This document shows positions 55,942 to 64,000 of a stretch of 64,000 nt of DNA, in pieces. The stretch is from JAAELZ01 sp965237485 (GTDB lineage Bacteria; Pseudomonadota; Gammaproteobacteria; Arenicellales; Poriferihabitantaceae). Position numbers and translations under genes: made by a program. The notes below the pieces were generated by a model. It did not search any database. It was not told where the DNA came from and saw only the letters and a list, made by a program, of their open reading frames with translations. Position 1 is the stretch's first letter. Each line of letters begins with the position of its first letter. The DNA is taken from contig CBDEFQ010000006.1 in NCBI GenBank assembly GCA_965237485.1, forward strand, positions 620,001 to 684,000, given 5' to 3'.

Positions 55942-57336
55942 GATTACGCAACATTGGGTATGGACTTTTTGTCTAGCAAGTTGACTCATTGTCGTTCCAC
56001 ACGATATATCGATGATTAGCATTAGCCCATTCGTCGTCAATTTCAATCAGAATGGCACTGACTAATCGTAACCAAGCCTCTCGGTTAGGAAAGACTCTGA
56101 CCAAGCGGGTTCGCCGCTTAAGTTCTTGTTGAACCGTCCGTTCAATGCGGTTGGAGGTTCGCATTTTCTTTTGGTGTCTATCTGGCAAGGCAAACACATT
56201 TAATCCTTCAGGCACATTGTTTTCTAGCCACTGCGCCCAGTGAGCATGCTTTTCCTGGTACTGGCTCACAAGGACTTTTAGATTAACCTGAGCAGCTGCC
56301 ATATTGGGTGCATTCCAAACACTACGCAGCTCACCACCAATGCGCTGCTTGATCTTGTGATTGGGGGCATGATGCATTGCATTCTGCGCCAGATGAAACT
56401 GGCAACGCTGCCAAGGTATACCTGGGAACACTGCCTTTCTAGCGGCTTTTAAGCCACGGTGATCATCACTGACAATAAACTCAATACCATGTATGCCCCG
56501 GTCAACCAAGCCTTTGAGGAACGCTCGCCAGTTAACCTCGGCTTCATTAAGCGCCATTGCCGTTCCTAATACGCAACGCCGTCCACAAGGCAATACACCC
56601 AACCGCACTCAACACCGCCATATCAATCACTTGGTGGCCCTCACGCACCTTTTCATAACGCGCATCAAGGATTAGGTAAGAGACTTTACCCAACGGACGA
56701 TCACGCCAGACTTTTAACGCCTCATCCATGCTCTGGTTAGCCCGTGAGACCGGTGTAGAGGAGATGCTTTCAATACCCATGCTCTGCATGACTTTTTCGA
56801 CTCGGCGCGTGCTAACGCCCGTCACGTACATTTCAGCAACGGTCAGCAGCATCGCACGTTGGCTGCGTCAGCCGCGTTCTAGCGATTGAGGGTAAAAAGG
56901 TTCATCAACGTGTTTAGCGGTCTTTGGGATACGCAGATTGAGCGTACCGGCTTGCGTATCGATACGCTTATCTTGGTAGCCATTGGCAAACCCTGGCCGG
57001 TCTTGACTATGCTCATAGTGTGATGCGCCTGGAAACGGCTCTCTTTCAATCTTCATCGCCTCATTGAGCAGTGCGGTGAGCACGGGGCGCATGGCATCGG
57101 GGCCTTCTGAGATGTGTGTTCCACTACTACGTCAAATACGTTATTGTTTGATTGGGTCATTTGGGTGTCTCCAGTATTTTAATTGCTTAAAACAGGGAAC
57201 GCACAAATGGCTCAACTTACAAGACACCAAGATAGAAAATTTGAATAAATCAAAAATTCTAAAAAATTCCCCCTAGGGGGGAAAAGGCCATACTGCTCTA
57301 TCTAATATAAAAGTCCATACCTGAAGTTACAGTATC
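55942..57336 (-). mobile_element. IS256-family element M2, copy b (1395 bp)
   Basis: Ends GATTACGCAACATTGGGTAT and GATACTGTAACTTCAGGTAT (complement). Perfect 8-base duplication agtcagaa at 55934-55941 and 57337-57344, inside the MITE. Confidence 0.95.
55973..57160 (-). pseudogene. IS256-family transposase of M2b, several lesions
   Basis: From the ATG at 57160 the frame changes before MRPVLTALLNEAMKIERE, as in copy a. A TGA after FYPQSLERG replaces copy a's Leu. A frameshift after VLSAVG (GCIALWTALRIRN) separates the part with ALNEAEVNWRAFLKGLVD and FIVSDDHRGLKAARKAVF (second Asp) and SNRIERTVQQEL. M2 is dead in both copies. Confidence 0.9.
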
Positions 57337-57506
57337 AGTCAGAAACGCGAGGTCTCCTTATTGGTGATGAGTGTTCTTCTGGGTTTCTTAGGCATATTAA
57401 GAAGTTGTGCAGACTTTTGTGTTCAACTGAGTTATCTAGGTTTAAGTTTGCCACCGCCAAAAAACATGATATAACAGAGCTTCGTAACAATGTATGAGGC
57501 CCAAAT

Positions 57507-58250
57507 ATGATTATCTACCCCGACATCGAAGTTCACGAAGGACAATGCGTTAATTTAAAGCACGGGAGCATTAATGAGCCTACACGCTTTAAGTTGTCAC
57601 CGCTTGAAGCCGCCAAAAATTTTGAACAGTCTGGGGCTCAATGGCTGCATGTGATTGATTTAGACAGAGTATTCAACAACGAAAATGATAACGGCGAGCT
57701 TATTAGGCAAATAATCAAACAATCTAATATCCCCGTACAAGTGGGTGGAGGTATCAACTCCTCTAGCGTAATCGACAGCTGGATAAACGCAGGTGCCGAA
57801 CGCATAGTCATGGGCACCGCAGCGGTGCTGGACCAACGCCTCGTTGAAAATGCCTGCACCCAACATCCTGACAAAATTGTAATCAGTATTGACGCGCGCA
57901 ATGGCAAGGCCGTGTCTCACGGCTGGCAACACGAATCTGCTTTCACAGCATTTGACTTAGCCAAGCGTTTCGAGCGCTCTGGCGCTGCCGGCATTATCTA
58001 CACTGATATCGATCTATACGACGAACTGCCAGAAAGTAATATGGCAAACACTACACAACTAGCACATGAACTTGCCTGCCCAGTCATTTCAAGTGGTACG
58101 GTGCGGACAATCGACGATGTATCAACACTCAGCCAATTACCTAACATATCGGGGGCTGTTATAGGCTGGGCCTTATTCCACGAGAAAATTACCCTCGAAG
58201 ATGCGCTAACCATCGCCAATCAAAAGCAAACTAAAGCCGAGCTTATCTAA
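57507..58250 (+). CDS. HisA-like TIM-barrel protein
   Basis: 247 residues clearly of the HisA/HisF family (VQVGGGINSSSVID; AERIVMGTAAVLD; ISIDARNGKAVSHGWQ with the second catalytic Asp; first Asp in YPDIEVHEG). However, the usual TD-x-x-RDG-x-x-x-G phosphate loop reads TDIDLYDELPESN, and the ASGG motif reads SSGTV. No other histidine gene is nearby; it is followed after eight bases by a 3-hydroxyisobutyrate-dehydrogenase-like gene. It may be a diverged HisA or a paralogue with another substrate. Confidence 0.82.
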   Translation: MIIYPDIEVHEGQCVNLKHGSINEPTRFKLSPLEAAKNFEQSGAQWLHVIDLDRVFNNENDNGELIRQIIKQSNIPVQVGGGINSSSVIDSWINAGAERIVMGTAAVLDQRLVENACTQHPDKIVISIDARNGKAVSHGWQHESAFTAFDLAKRFERSGAAGIIYTDIDLYDELPESNMANTTQLAHELACPVISSGTVRTIDDVSTLSQLPNISGAVIGWALFHEKITLEDALTIANQKQTKAELI

Positions 58251-58258
58251 AGAATATT

Positions 58259-59140
58259 ATGTCGCAAACCCATATTGCCGTTATTGGAGCAGGCAACATG
58301 GGTGCGCCGATGGCGGTTAACCTTGCGAAAGCTGGTTTTGACGTTAGCGTTTTCGACCTAATTGAGAGTAAGATGCGTGCCATTGAAGGCCATGGTGTCA
58401 CAATGTGTGACAATCACCAACAAGCTGTTGAAAACGCTAACATTGTATGGACTATGTTGCCAACTGGAGTGGAAGTCCAAGAGGTTTTCTCGCACCATTT
58501 GTTGGAGCACTGCCCACCCGATTGCATTCTAGTTGATTCCTCCACCATTGACATAAACGACGCTCAAGCTGTTCACGCGATGTCAGAAGAATATGGGTTT
58601 ACGATGTTAGATGCACCCGTTTCAGGTGGGACGGTAGGCGCGCACAATGGGGCTTTGTCATTTATGGTCGGTGGAGACAAAAGTGCGATTGATAAAATTC
58701 AAAGTGCTTTTGACGCGATGGGTAATGTTGTGGTTCACTGCGGTGCAGACGGCATGGGCCAAGCTGCGAAAATGTGCAATAATTTGATGCTCGGTATTCA
58801 AATGATCTCAGTAGCCGAAAGCTTTCGTTTAGCACAAGAGGTCGGTTTAAACCAGCAGATCCTATTTGATGTAGCCAGCTCTTCTTCGGGCGATTGCTTC
58901 GCACTTAGAACCTTCTGCCCTATTCCCGAGTTAGTCCCTACCGCTCCATCCTCAAATGGGTTTAAACCAGGGTTTTCTAGCGAGTTAATGCTTAAAGATA
59001 TGAAGCTGGCGTTGCGCGCGGCAGACCAGGCCAATATCCAGTTGCCTATCGGCAGCACTGCAGCTAGGCAATATCAACAGCTTGTTGATTGCGGCAAGGC
59101 AGACGTTGATTTTTCTGCAGTTATAGAGCTTATTCAGTAA
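58259..59140 (+). CDS. 3-hydroxyisobutyrate dehydrogenase family oxidoreductase
   Basis: 293 residues of the beta-hydroxyacid dehydrogenase family. Rossmann start AVIGAGNMGAPMAVNLAKAG, substrate loop DAPVSGGTVGAHNGALSFMVGG, catalytic-Lys region GMGQAAKMCNNLMLGIQM and late KDMKLALRAADQ. FALRTFCPIPELVPTAPSS is typical of MmsB in valine breakdown, so the substrate is probably 3-hydroxyisobutyrate or a similar hydroxyacid. Operon with the HisA-like gene. Confidence 0.9.
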   Translation: MSQTHIAVIGAGNMGAPMAVNLAKAGFDVSVFDLIESKMRAIEGHGVTMCDNHQQAVENANIVWTMLPTGVEVQEVFSHHLLEHCPPDCILVDSSTIDINDAQAVHAMSEEYGFTMLDAPVSGGTVGAHNGALSFMVGGDKSAIDKIQSAFDAMGNVVVHCGADGMGQAAKMCNNLMLGIQMISVAESFRLAQEVGLNQQILFDVASSSSGDCFALRTFCPIPELVPTAPSSNGFKPGFSSELMLKDMKLALRAADQANIQLPIGSTAARQYQQLVDCGKADVDFSAVIELIQ

Positions 59141-59142
59141 GC

Positions 59143-60061
59143 TTATTTCGCAGCTTTAAACCAATTAAAAACTCTACCGTCGATTGCCAGCAAACCCAAT
59201 GCAATCAAACACATACCATATATCTCTTGCATACTTAACCGCTCACCTAAAATTAAAACACCCAACAATATTGCGCTCGCTGGGACTAATAAAGTGACAA
59301 GTGAGATATTAGTCGCACCGCCTACTGCCAGTATCCTGAAAAACAGTAAATACGCGAAAGCAGTAGAAAAAATCGCTAATGTCAGTACAGACCATATAGT
59401 CGCACTACTAAGTGATCCGTAATCCGGTTGCGTATCTACCGCCGCAACCACTAAAAGCATTATTACCGAAGCAGCAGCTAGCTGTCCAAAAGAGGTGCGA
59501 ACTGGCCCTATATCCATTTTCTTAAACTGTCTGCCAAACACCGTTGCAAACCCATATGAGATCTCTGCACCAACGCAAGCCAGCATATGTAGTAACGAAT
59601 TAGATTGGTCGAAGCCGGAAAACAAACCCAGCATCGTTGCTACTCCTAGAAAGCCTAGGGTGATACCTACAACGCTAGGCAAATTGATTTTTTCATCCTT
59701 AGTAAAAATATGAGCCAAAATAATGGTAAAGATTGGTGTTGTTGCATTCAGAATCGAAGCGAGCGAACTGGCAATCTCAGTTTGCCCCCAGAACAGCAGC
59801 GTAAACGGGATAACGTTGTTAATCAGCCCCATCAGAAAAAACGCACCCCATACTTTTTTACCAGAAGGTAAGGATCGCTTGGTCGCTAAGAGATACAGCA
59901 GTAAAATAGCTGCCGCAATACTCACTCGAAACAAAACCAGCAAAGTGGGCGACAGTTCTGCAACCGCAATTTTGGAAAAAAAAGAATGACCCGCCCCAAA
60001 GTATCGACAAGCCTAGAAGCATTAGCCATTCGACTAAGCCCATTTTTGGAGCAGTATTCAT
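59143..60061 (-). pseudogene. DMT/EamA-family transporter, homopolymer frameshift
   Basis: Ten-helix drug/metabolite transporter. The start at 60061 reads MNTAPKMGLVEWLMLLGLSI and LWGGSFF, then an eight-base A run (59977-59984, T on the coding strand) shifts the frame. With seven bases the protein would continue FFFSKIAVAELSPTLLVLFR straight into the second open part (from 59943: LLVLFRVSIAAAILLLYL), which is intact to 59143 with both EamA repeats. A one-base slip may be a real mutation, phase variation or a sequencing error. It converges on the mmsB-like gene with two bases between stops. Confidence 0.85.
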
Positions 60062-60212
60062 AATAATCAGATGAGAGCATCTCATTAACGCATTTCACGA
60101 TACTTGTAGCAATCTGTTTTTGGCGCAGGTCGTGCAAAATTTGAGTTATAATAAATCACGGTAGATAAATAGATGGGTATGGAATATGTTGATTCTCAAA
60201 AGGTTTTACTAC

Positions 60213-60230
60213 GACGTGGTTAAACACGTC
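60213..60230. repeat. Short hairpin upstream of the restriction-modification genes
   Basis: gacgtg / cacgtc with a six-base loop, about 80 bases before the hsdM-fusion start. It could be an operator half-site pair. The rest of 60062-60311 shows no gene. Confidence 0.3.
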
Positions 60231-60532
60231 ACTTTAACGTCCAATCACTGTTATATTTGCAAACCAACCACCGTACCAGCCCAAAACTGAAGAAAACAAA
60301 ATGGAAAATAAATGACACAACCGGACATCATCCAGACAATACTCAAAGACAGTAATTATCATCTTGCTCTATTTTCCGCAGATGAAATTGAAGCATTGCG
60401 TAAAGAGGTCTTTACCAAAACTGCCAGAGGTAAAAAAAACCCATACATTAAATGTATCGTCCGAGATAAAGATATTCAGCTAAAGCCTGAAGAAATTGTC
60501 CGCCAACTGTATGCCGCTCGGCTTATCAACGA

Positions 60533-61926
60533 GAGTTATGCCCGAATCTGGTGTATGAGGCATTTTCTTCAAGCGGCCTCGGTTTGATCTGAGTAGTCAT
60601 TAGTTTGCTCTATTCCATCTTTAAATGGAACCCCTTGAATCACTTTTGCTAGATAGGCGAACCCGCGTATTCGGTTCCACTTTTTCTCTGCGCACTGACC
60701 CAGCTTGAACATCATACTTAACATGCCATCACGGCTAAGACATCCCTTGCATCGTTTGGTACGGTGTCGGATAGTCGCGAATGTTGATTCAATTGGATTC
60801 GTAGTACGTATGCTCATCCAGTGCTTGGCAGGGAACGAGTAGAACGTCATTAACTCTTCGCGATCTTTTTCCAAGCACTGCGTGGCTTTTGGATACTTGT
60901 CTTGACAGGTTTTAATGAATAATTGATAGGCGCTTTGCGCCGCTTCTTTGGTTTCTTCCTGCCAAATGTTATGCAGAGCTGCTTTTGCTTTGGGCTGCAC
61001 CGATTTAGGCAGCTTGTTCAGCACGTTGGCCGTTTTATGCACCCAGCACCGTTGATGTTTAGTGCCAGGATAGACTTCTTCCAGGGCATTCCAAAAGCCT
61101 AAAGCACCATCACCGATGCCCAGCTCTGGTTGATTCAGGCCTCGCTCCTTGAGTGCCAACAACACCTCTCGCCAACTCTGCGTAGACTCTCGCTCACCGT
61201 CTTCAATCGCCAGTAATTTCTTGTGACCGCGCTCATTCACTCCGATGACAACTAAGGCACAGAGTCGGCCCTCATCGCCGCGCAGGCCGCTGTGTATCCC
61301 GTCCGCCCATAGATAAACCCATCGATCTCGATCTAAACCTTCTCTATTCCAATCCTTGTACTCCTGAGACCACGTTGCTTTGAGCTTACTCACTGTGCTT
61401 GATGATAACCCAGTCGCTGATTGACCCACTAGCACGCTCAGTGCATCCCCCATTTCTCCAGTGCTGACACCCTTGAGATACAGCCAAGGCAAGGCCGCTT
61501 CTAGTGTTCTCGTTTTACGCACATACGGCGGCACTAAAGCAGATCGAAAGGTGATCGGTACTCCAGTGCGGGAGCGCACCTTGGGGATACGTACTTTGAC
61601 TGGGCCGATCCCGGTTTGCAGTTCACGTTCTGGCAAATAGCCGTTACGAACGACACCAGCGTGTCCTGAATCTGAGACTTTGTCACAATTGCGATACAGC
61701 AGTTCAGATAACTCACTCTCGACCGCGGTTTGAATGAGTTGCCTAGCACCATTGCGAATCAATTCTTGCAGCGGATCGATGCTTTGCTCTGGCTTTTCAA
61801 AGGAAATAATTTTATTCTGTTTCATAGTGGCGTATGTCTGTGGAAGTTTAAGTTGTTGTAAACTCAACTCATCCCGATACGCCGCTTTTAGTCAACTACT
61901 CCATACACCACTTTCAGGCATAACTC
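60533..61926 (-). mobile_element. IS256-family element M1, copy f (1394 bp)
   Basis: Perfect 9-base duplication tatcaacga at 60524-60532 and 61927-61935. Confidence 0.97.
60569..61867 (-). CDS. IS256-family transposase, M1f
   Basis: 432 codons, intact triad. The protein appears identical to copy b, so b and f are the most recent pair or have been homogenised. Confidence 0.95.
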   Translation of the reverse strand: MSLQQLKLPQTYATMKQNKIISFEKPEQSIDPLQELIRNGARQLIQTAVESELSELLYRNCDKVSDSGHAGVVRNGYLPERELQTGIGPVKVRIPKVRSRTGVPITFRSALVPPYVRKTRTLEAALPWLYLKGVSTGEMGDALSVLVGQSATGLSSSTVSKLKATWSQEYKDWNREGLDRDRWVYLWADGIHSGLRGDEGRLCALVVIGVNERGHKKLLAIEDGERESTQSWREVLLALKERGLNQPELGIGDGALGFWNALEEVYPGTKHQRCWVHKTANVLNKLPKSVQPKAKAALHNIWQEETKEAAQSAYQLFIKTCQDKYPKATQCLEKDREELMTFYSFPAKHWMSIRTTNPIESTFATIRHRTKRCKGCLSRDGMLSMMFKLGQCAEKKWNRIRGFAYLAKVIQGVPFKDGIEQTNDYSDQTEAA

Positions 61927-63784
61927 TATCAACGAGTATAACTACCCCAAAAAACGATTGGCTTTTGAATACTCGGTCAATTTCGGCAGAGAAAAGAAAA
62001 GCGCGGATATCGTCATTTTTGATAAAGACCGTTCCGATACCTCGTTTATTATTGTTGAGCTAAAAAAGCCAAAGCTCAAAGACGGTAAAAATCAGCTACG
62101 TTCCTACTGCAACGCCACAGGCGCACCAATTGGTGTATGGACAAATGGCGAAAAAATATCCCACTATCACCGTAAAGACCCCAATTATTTTGAAGACATA
62201 ACGGATATCCCAAAGGCAAACCAAAGCCTCAAGGATATTCTGAGTGAACGCTTTACCCTCAAAGACCTTATTATCAAGGATAAAATTGCCAATGAACGTA
62301 AATCCCTGAAAGACATCATTCTTGAAATGGAAGATGAAGTTTTAGCCAATGCGGGCGTTGATGTATTTGAGGAGGTCTTTAAGCTCATATTCACCAAGCT
62401 CTATGATGAATTTGGCTCTAAAAAAGACAAAGCCAATATTGAGTTTTACTTCGACCAAAATCTTGATGATGAAGACAGGGGTGATTACGATCAACTTAAA
62501 AGCACCTTGCCAGGTATCAATGATAAAAAGTTCCGTGTTATGGAGTTTAGAAATACAGGGCAAACCGATACCGAATTAAAAAATAAAATTCAAACTCTGT
62601 TTGATGAAGCTAAAAGCCAATGGGCGGGTGTATTCCCAGAGGGTTCAAACTTTGAACTATCCGATAGTCATTTATCCGTTTGTATTTCCAGCTTGCAAGA
62701 TGTCAAACTGTTTAATTCTAATTTGCTAGTAGTAGATGAAGCCTTTGAGTACTTAGTGAATAAATCCGCTAAAGGTGAAAAAGGGCAATACTTTACTCCC
62801 CGTCATGTGATTGATATGTGCGTACAAATGCTCAACCCCAAACGGGGTGAGTATATGATTGATACCGCTTCTGGAAGTTGTGGTTTCCCCGTACATACTA
62901 TATTTAAACTTACAGGGCATTTATTCACCAATGCTGAAATACCTGACGAAGATAAACAGCATGTATTAAAAGTATTTGGTATTGACTTTGACGAAAAGAC
63001 CGTGCGCGTTGCCCGAACCCTTAACCTGATTGCTGGAGATGGTGAAACCAATGTATTGCACCTGAACACGCTGGACTTTGATCGCTGGAAAGATAAAACC
63101 GAAAAAGATAAAAAATGGATCAACACCTATGGCAAAGGTTTTGAACGCCTCGAAAAACTAAGAGCCGATAAAGGCGAAGACAAACAATTCAACTTTGACA
63201 TTCTAATGGCAAACCCACCCTTTGCAGGCGACATCAAAGAAAGCCGTATCCTACATCAATATGAACTTGGCTTTAAAGCAGATGGTAAAAAGGCGCAAAC
63301 CAAAGTCGGACGGGATATTCTGTTTATAGAAAGAAACCTAGACTTTATCAAGCCAGGTGGACGTATGGCGATAGTCTTACCACAAGGGAGGTTTAACAAT
63401 ACTTCCGACAAACATATACGGGAATTTATCGCTCAACATGGGCGTATTCTTGGCGTGGTCGGTTTGCACGGAAATAGCTTTAAACCGCATACTGGCACAA
63501 AAACCAGCGTATTGTTTGTACAGAAATGGCACGATAAACTTTGCCCTAAAGTCGATGATTACCCGATCTTTTTTGCCGTATCTGAAAAAGGTGGTAAAGA
63601 TAATTCAGGGGATTATATCTATGTCAAAAACGGCAATGGTCAACAAAAGCTGGACAAAAACGGGCATTTGATTGTTGACCATGATTTGCATAATCACGAT
63701 GGCGAATTGTCAGATGGGATTGCTGAAGCCTTTATTGATTGGGCAAAGAGTGAAAATCTATCCTTTTGGGTTGAGGACTAAATA

Positions 63785-63972
63785 ATGCAGATCTCAACAG
63801 TACATCTTTCAAAAGTTAAAGATACAAGCAAACTCTTTAGGTTTGATGCTGAGTATTTCCAACCAAAATACTTAAAAACAGAAGGATTGATACAAAAGCA
63901 TAAATATTCTGAATTACGAGACTTAATTAGTGTATTGACGGACTATCATGCAAACGGCAGCTATGAAATATT
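63785..63972 (+). pseudogene. hsdS: Type I specificity subunit HsdS, start only, cut by M1g
   Basis: The ATG lies three bases after the hsdM-fusion stop. The 62 codons visible include FRFDAEYFQPKYLK, typical of the start of HsdS target-recognition proteins. Then M1g begins at 63973. The remainder lies outside the window, if present. Confidence 0.78.
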
Positions 63973-64000
63973 GAGTTATGCCCGAATCTGGTGTATGAGG
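63973..64000 (-). mobile_element. IS256-family element M1, copy g, left end only
   Basis: The last 28 bases equal the M1 terminus that lies after the transposase stop (gagttatgcccgaatctg...), the same orientation as copies a, b and f. The expected duplication would be tgaaatatt (63964-63972); its partner is outside the window. Confidence 0.93.

Larger units (their letters stand above)
55877..57440 (-). mobile_element. MITE copy 2 (about 161 bp), split by M2b
   Basis: The outer ends CCTAGATAACTCAGTTGAAC (55877) and gttcaactgagttatctagg (57440) match MITE copy 1. The 5-base duplication tttaa is perfect (55872-55876 and 57441-57445). Its two halves (55877-55941 and 57345-57440) align with the complement of copy 1, including cgcag(g)aaaaga and ccttattggtgat. 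M2b occupies the middle. Confidence 0.88.
60312..63781 (+). pseudogene. HsdR_N nuclease / HsdM methyltransferase fusion, split by M1f
   Basis: Joining 60312-60532 to 61936-63781 gives 689 codons. Residues 60-140 form a type I HsdR N-terminal (PD-(D/E)xK) domain: RLAFEYSVNFGREKKSADIV then IIVELKKP, with Asp and Glu-x-Lys. An HsdM-type helical part and the N6-adenine methyltransferase core follow: GEKGQYFTPRHVID, IDTASGSCGFPVHT (SAM site) and DILMANPPFAG (NPPF catalytic motif). It should both modify and perhaps cut DNA, with the specificity subunit encoded next. M1f interrupts it after RLINE; exact excision would restore it. Confidence 0.9.

Noticed and set aside
1..64000. CRISPR array, tRNA or rRNA genes
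   Set aside because: No regularly spaced short repeats and no tRNA- or rRNA-like sequence were recognised when reading the window; a covariance-model scan would be needed to exclude a tRNA formally.

Overview
The window looks like part of a chromosome of a marine-type gammaproteobacterium. The evidence is an 800-residue FadE-type acyl-CoA dehydrogenase, YgfZ, PdxJ and amine/betaine-type oxygenase genes. The chromosome is in the middle of an insertion-sequence (IS) expansion. By my boundaries about 32 of the 64 kb is mobile DNA: an IS256-type element called M1 here (six full copies and the end of a seventh), a second IS256-type (M2, two copies), two IS5-family types, IS3, IS4 (DUF4372), IS21, IS66-like, an rve-integrase-type IS, an IS1380-like remnant and two miniature elements (MITEs). 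About 16 of some 38 host genes are broken, by insertion, nonsense codon, frameshift or deletion. That pattern fits relaxed selection, as in a recently host-restricted or bottlenecked lineage; the lifestyle itself is inference.

Layout. 1-6033: fatty-acid oxidation operon on the minus strand (C92-type hydrolase, fadE, thiolase), ygfZ, and a small monooxygenase-fold gene. 6034-8700: small genes and remnants (RND pump, GFA enzyme, DUF3291, msrB). 8768-16320: an acyltransferase-3 gene split by M1 and cut at its 5' end by an IS21 that carries an IS5 and an IS4, then a cytochrome c remnant. 16522-19445: pdxJ, a pile of IS remnants and a DUF4142 fragment. 19446-26288: M2 interrupted by an IS21, which is itself interrupted by a MITE and by an IS5 that carries an IS3. 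26289-28982: AraC fragment and an intact IS3.

29298-33833: an intact, probably inducible operon (EutQ-like cupin, Rieske oxygenase, GloA-like glyoxalase, glutamine-synthetase-like ligase) divergent from a GcvA-type LysR gene. 34000-42060: TPR fragment, CsgG/peptidoglycan-binding lipoprotein, an rve-type IS holding M1 and IS5, an ELWxxDGT fragment, and a tRNA-binding-domain gene split by M1. 42068-46661: a three-deep nest, IS66-like > IS4 > M1. 46674-55756: two small unknown genes, a dpkA-like imine reductase, ureohydrolase and class-I glutamine amidotransferase, facing a class-IV aminotransferase broken by a stop codon and by IS5 with M1 inside; then a methyltransferase pseudogene and an AlkD-like gene. 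55877-57440: a MITE split by M2. 57507-60061: a HisA-like gene and a 3-hydroxyisobutyrate-dehydrogenase-like gene, then a frameshifted DMT transporter. 60312-64000: a nuclease-methyltransferase fusion (HsdR_N + HsdM) and hsdS, each hit by M1.

Two metabolic modules deserve attention. The cupin/Rieske/GloA/GS-like operon looks like an amine-catabolism unit. The dpkA/ureohydrolase/amidotransferase/aminotransferase group could convert a guanidino amino acid to proline, and is decaying. The clearest structural result is that perfect target duplications let the order of insertion be read, and that the MITEs share their termini with the IS1380-like transposase remnant. Family names come from recognised motifs; no database search was run.
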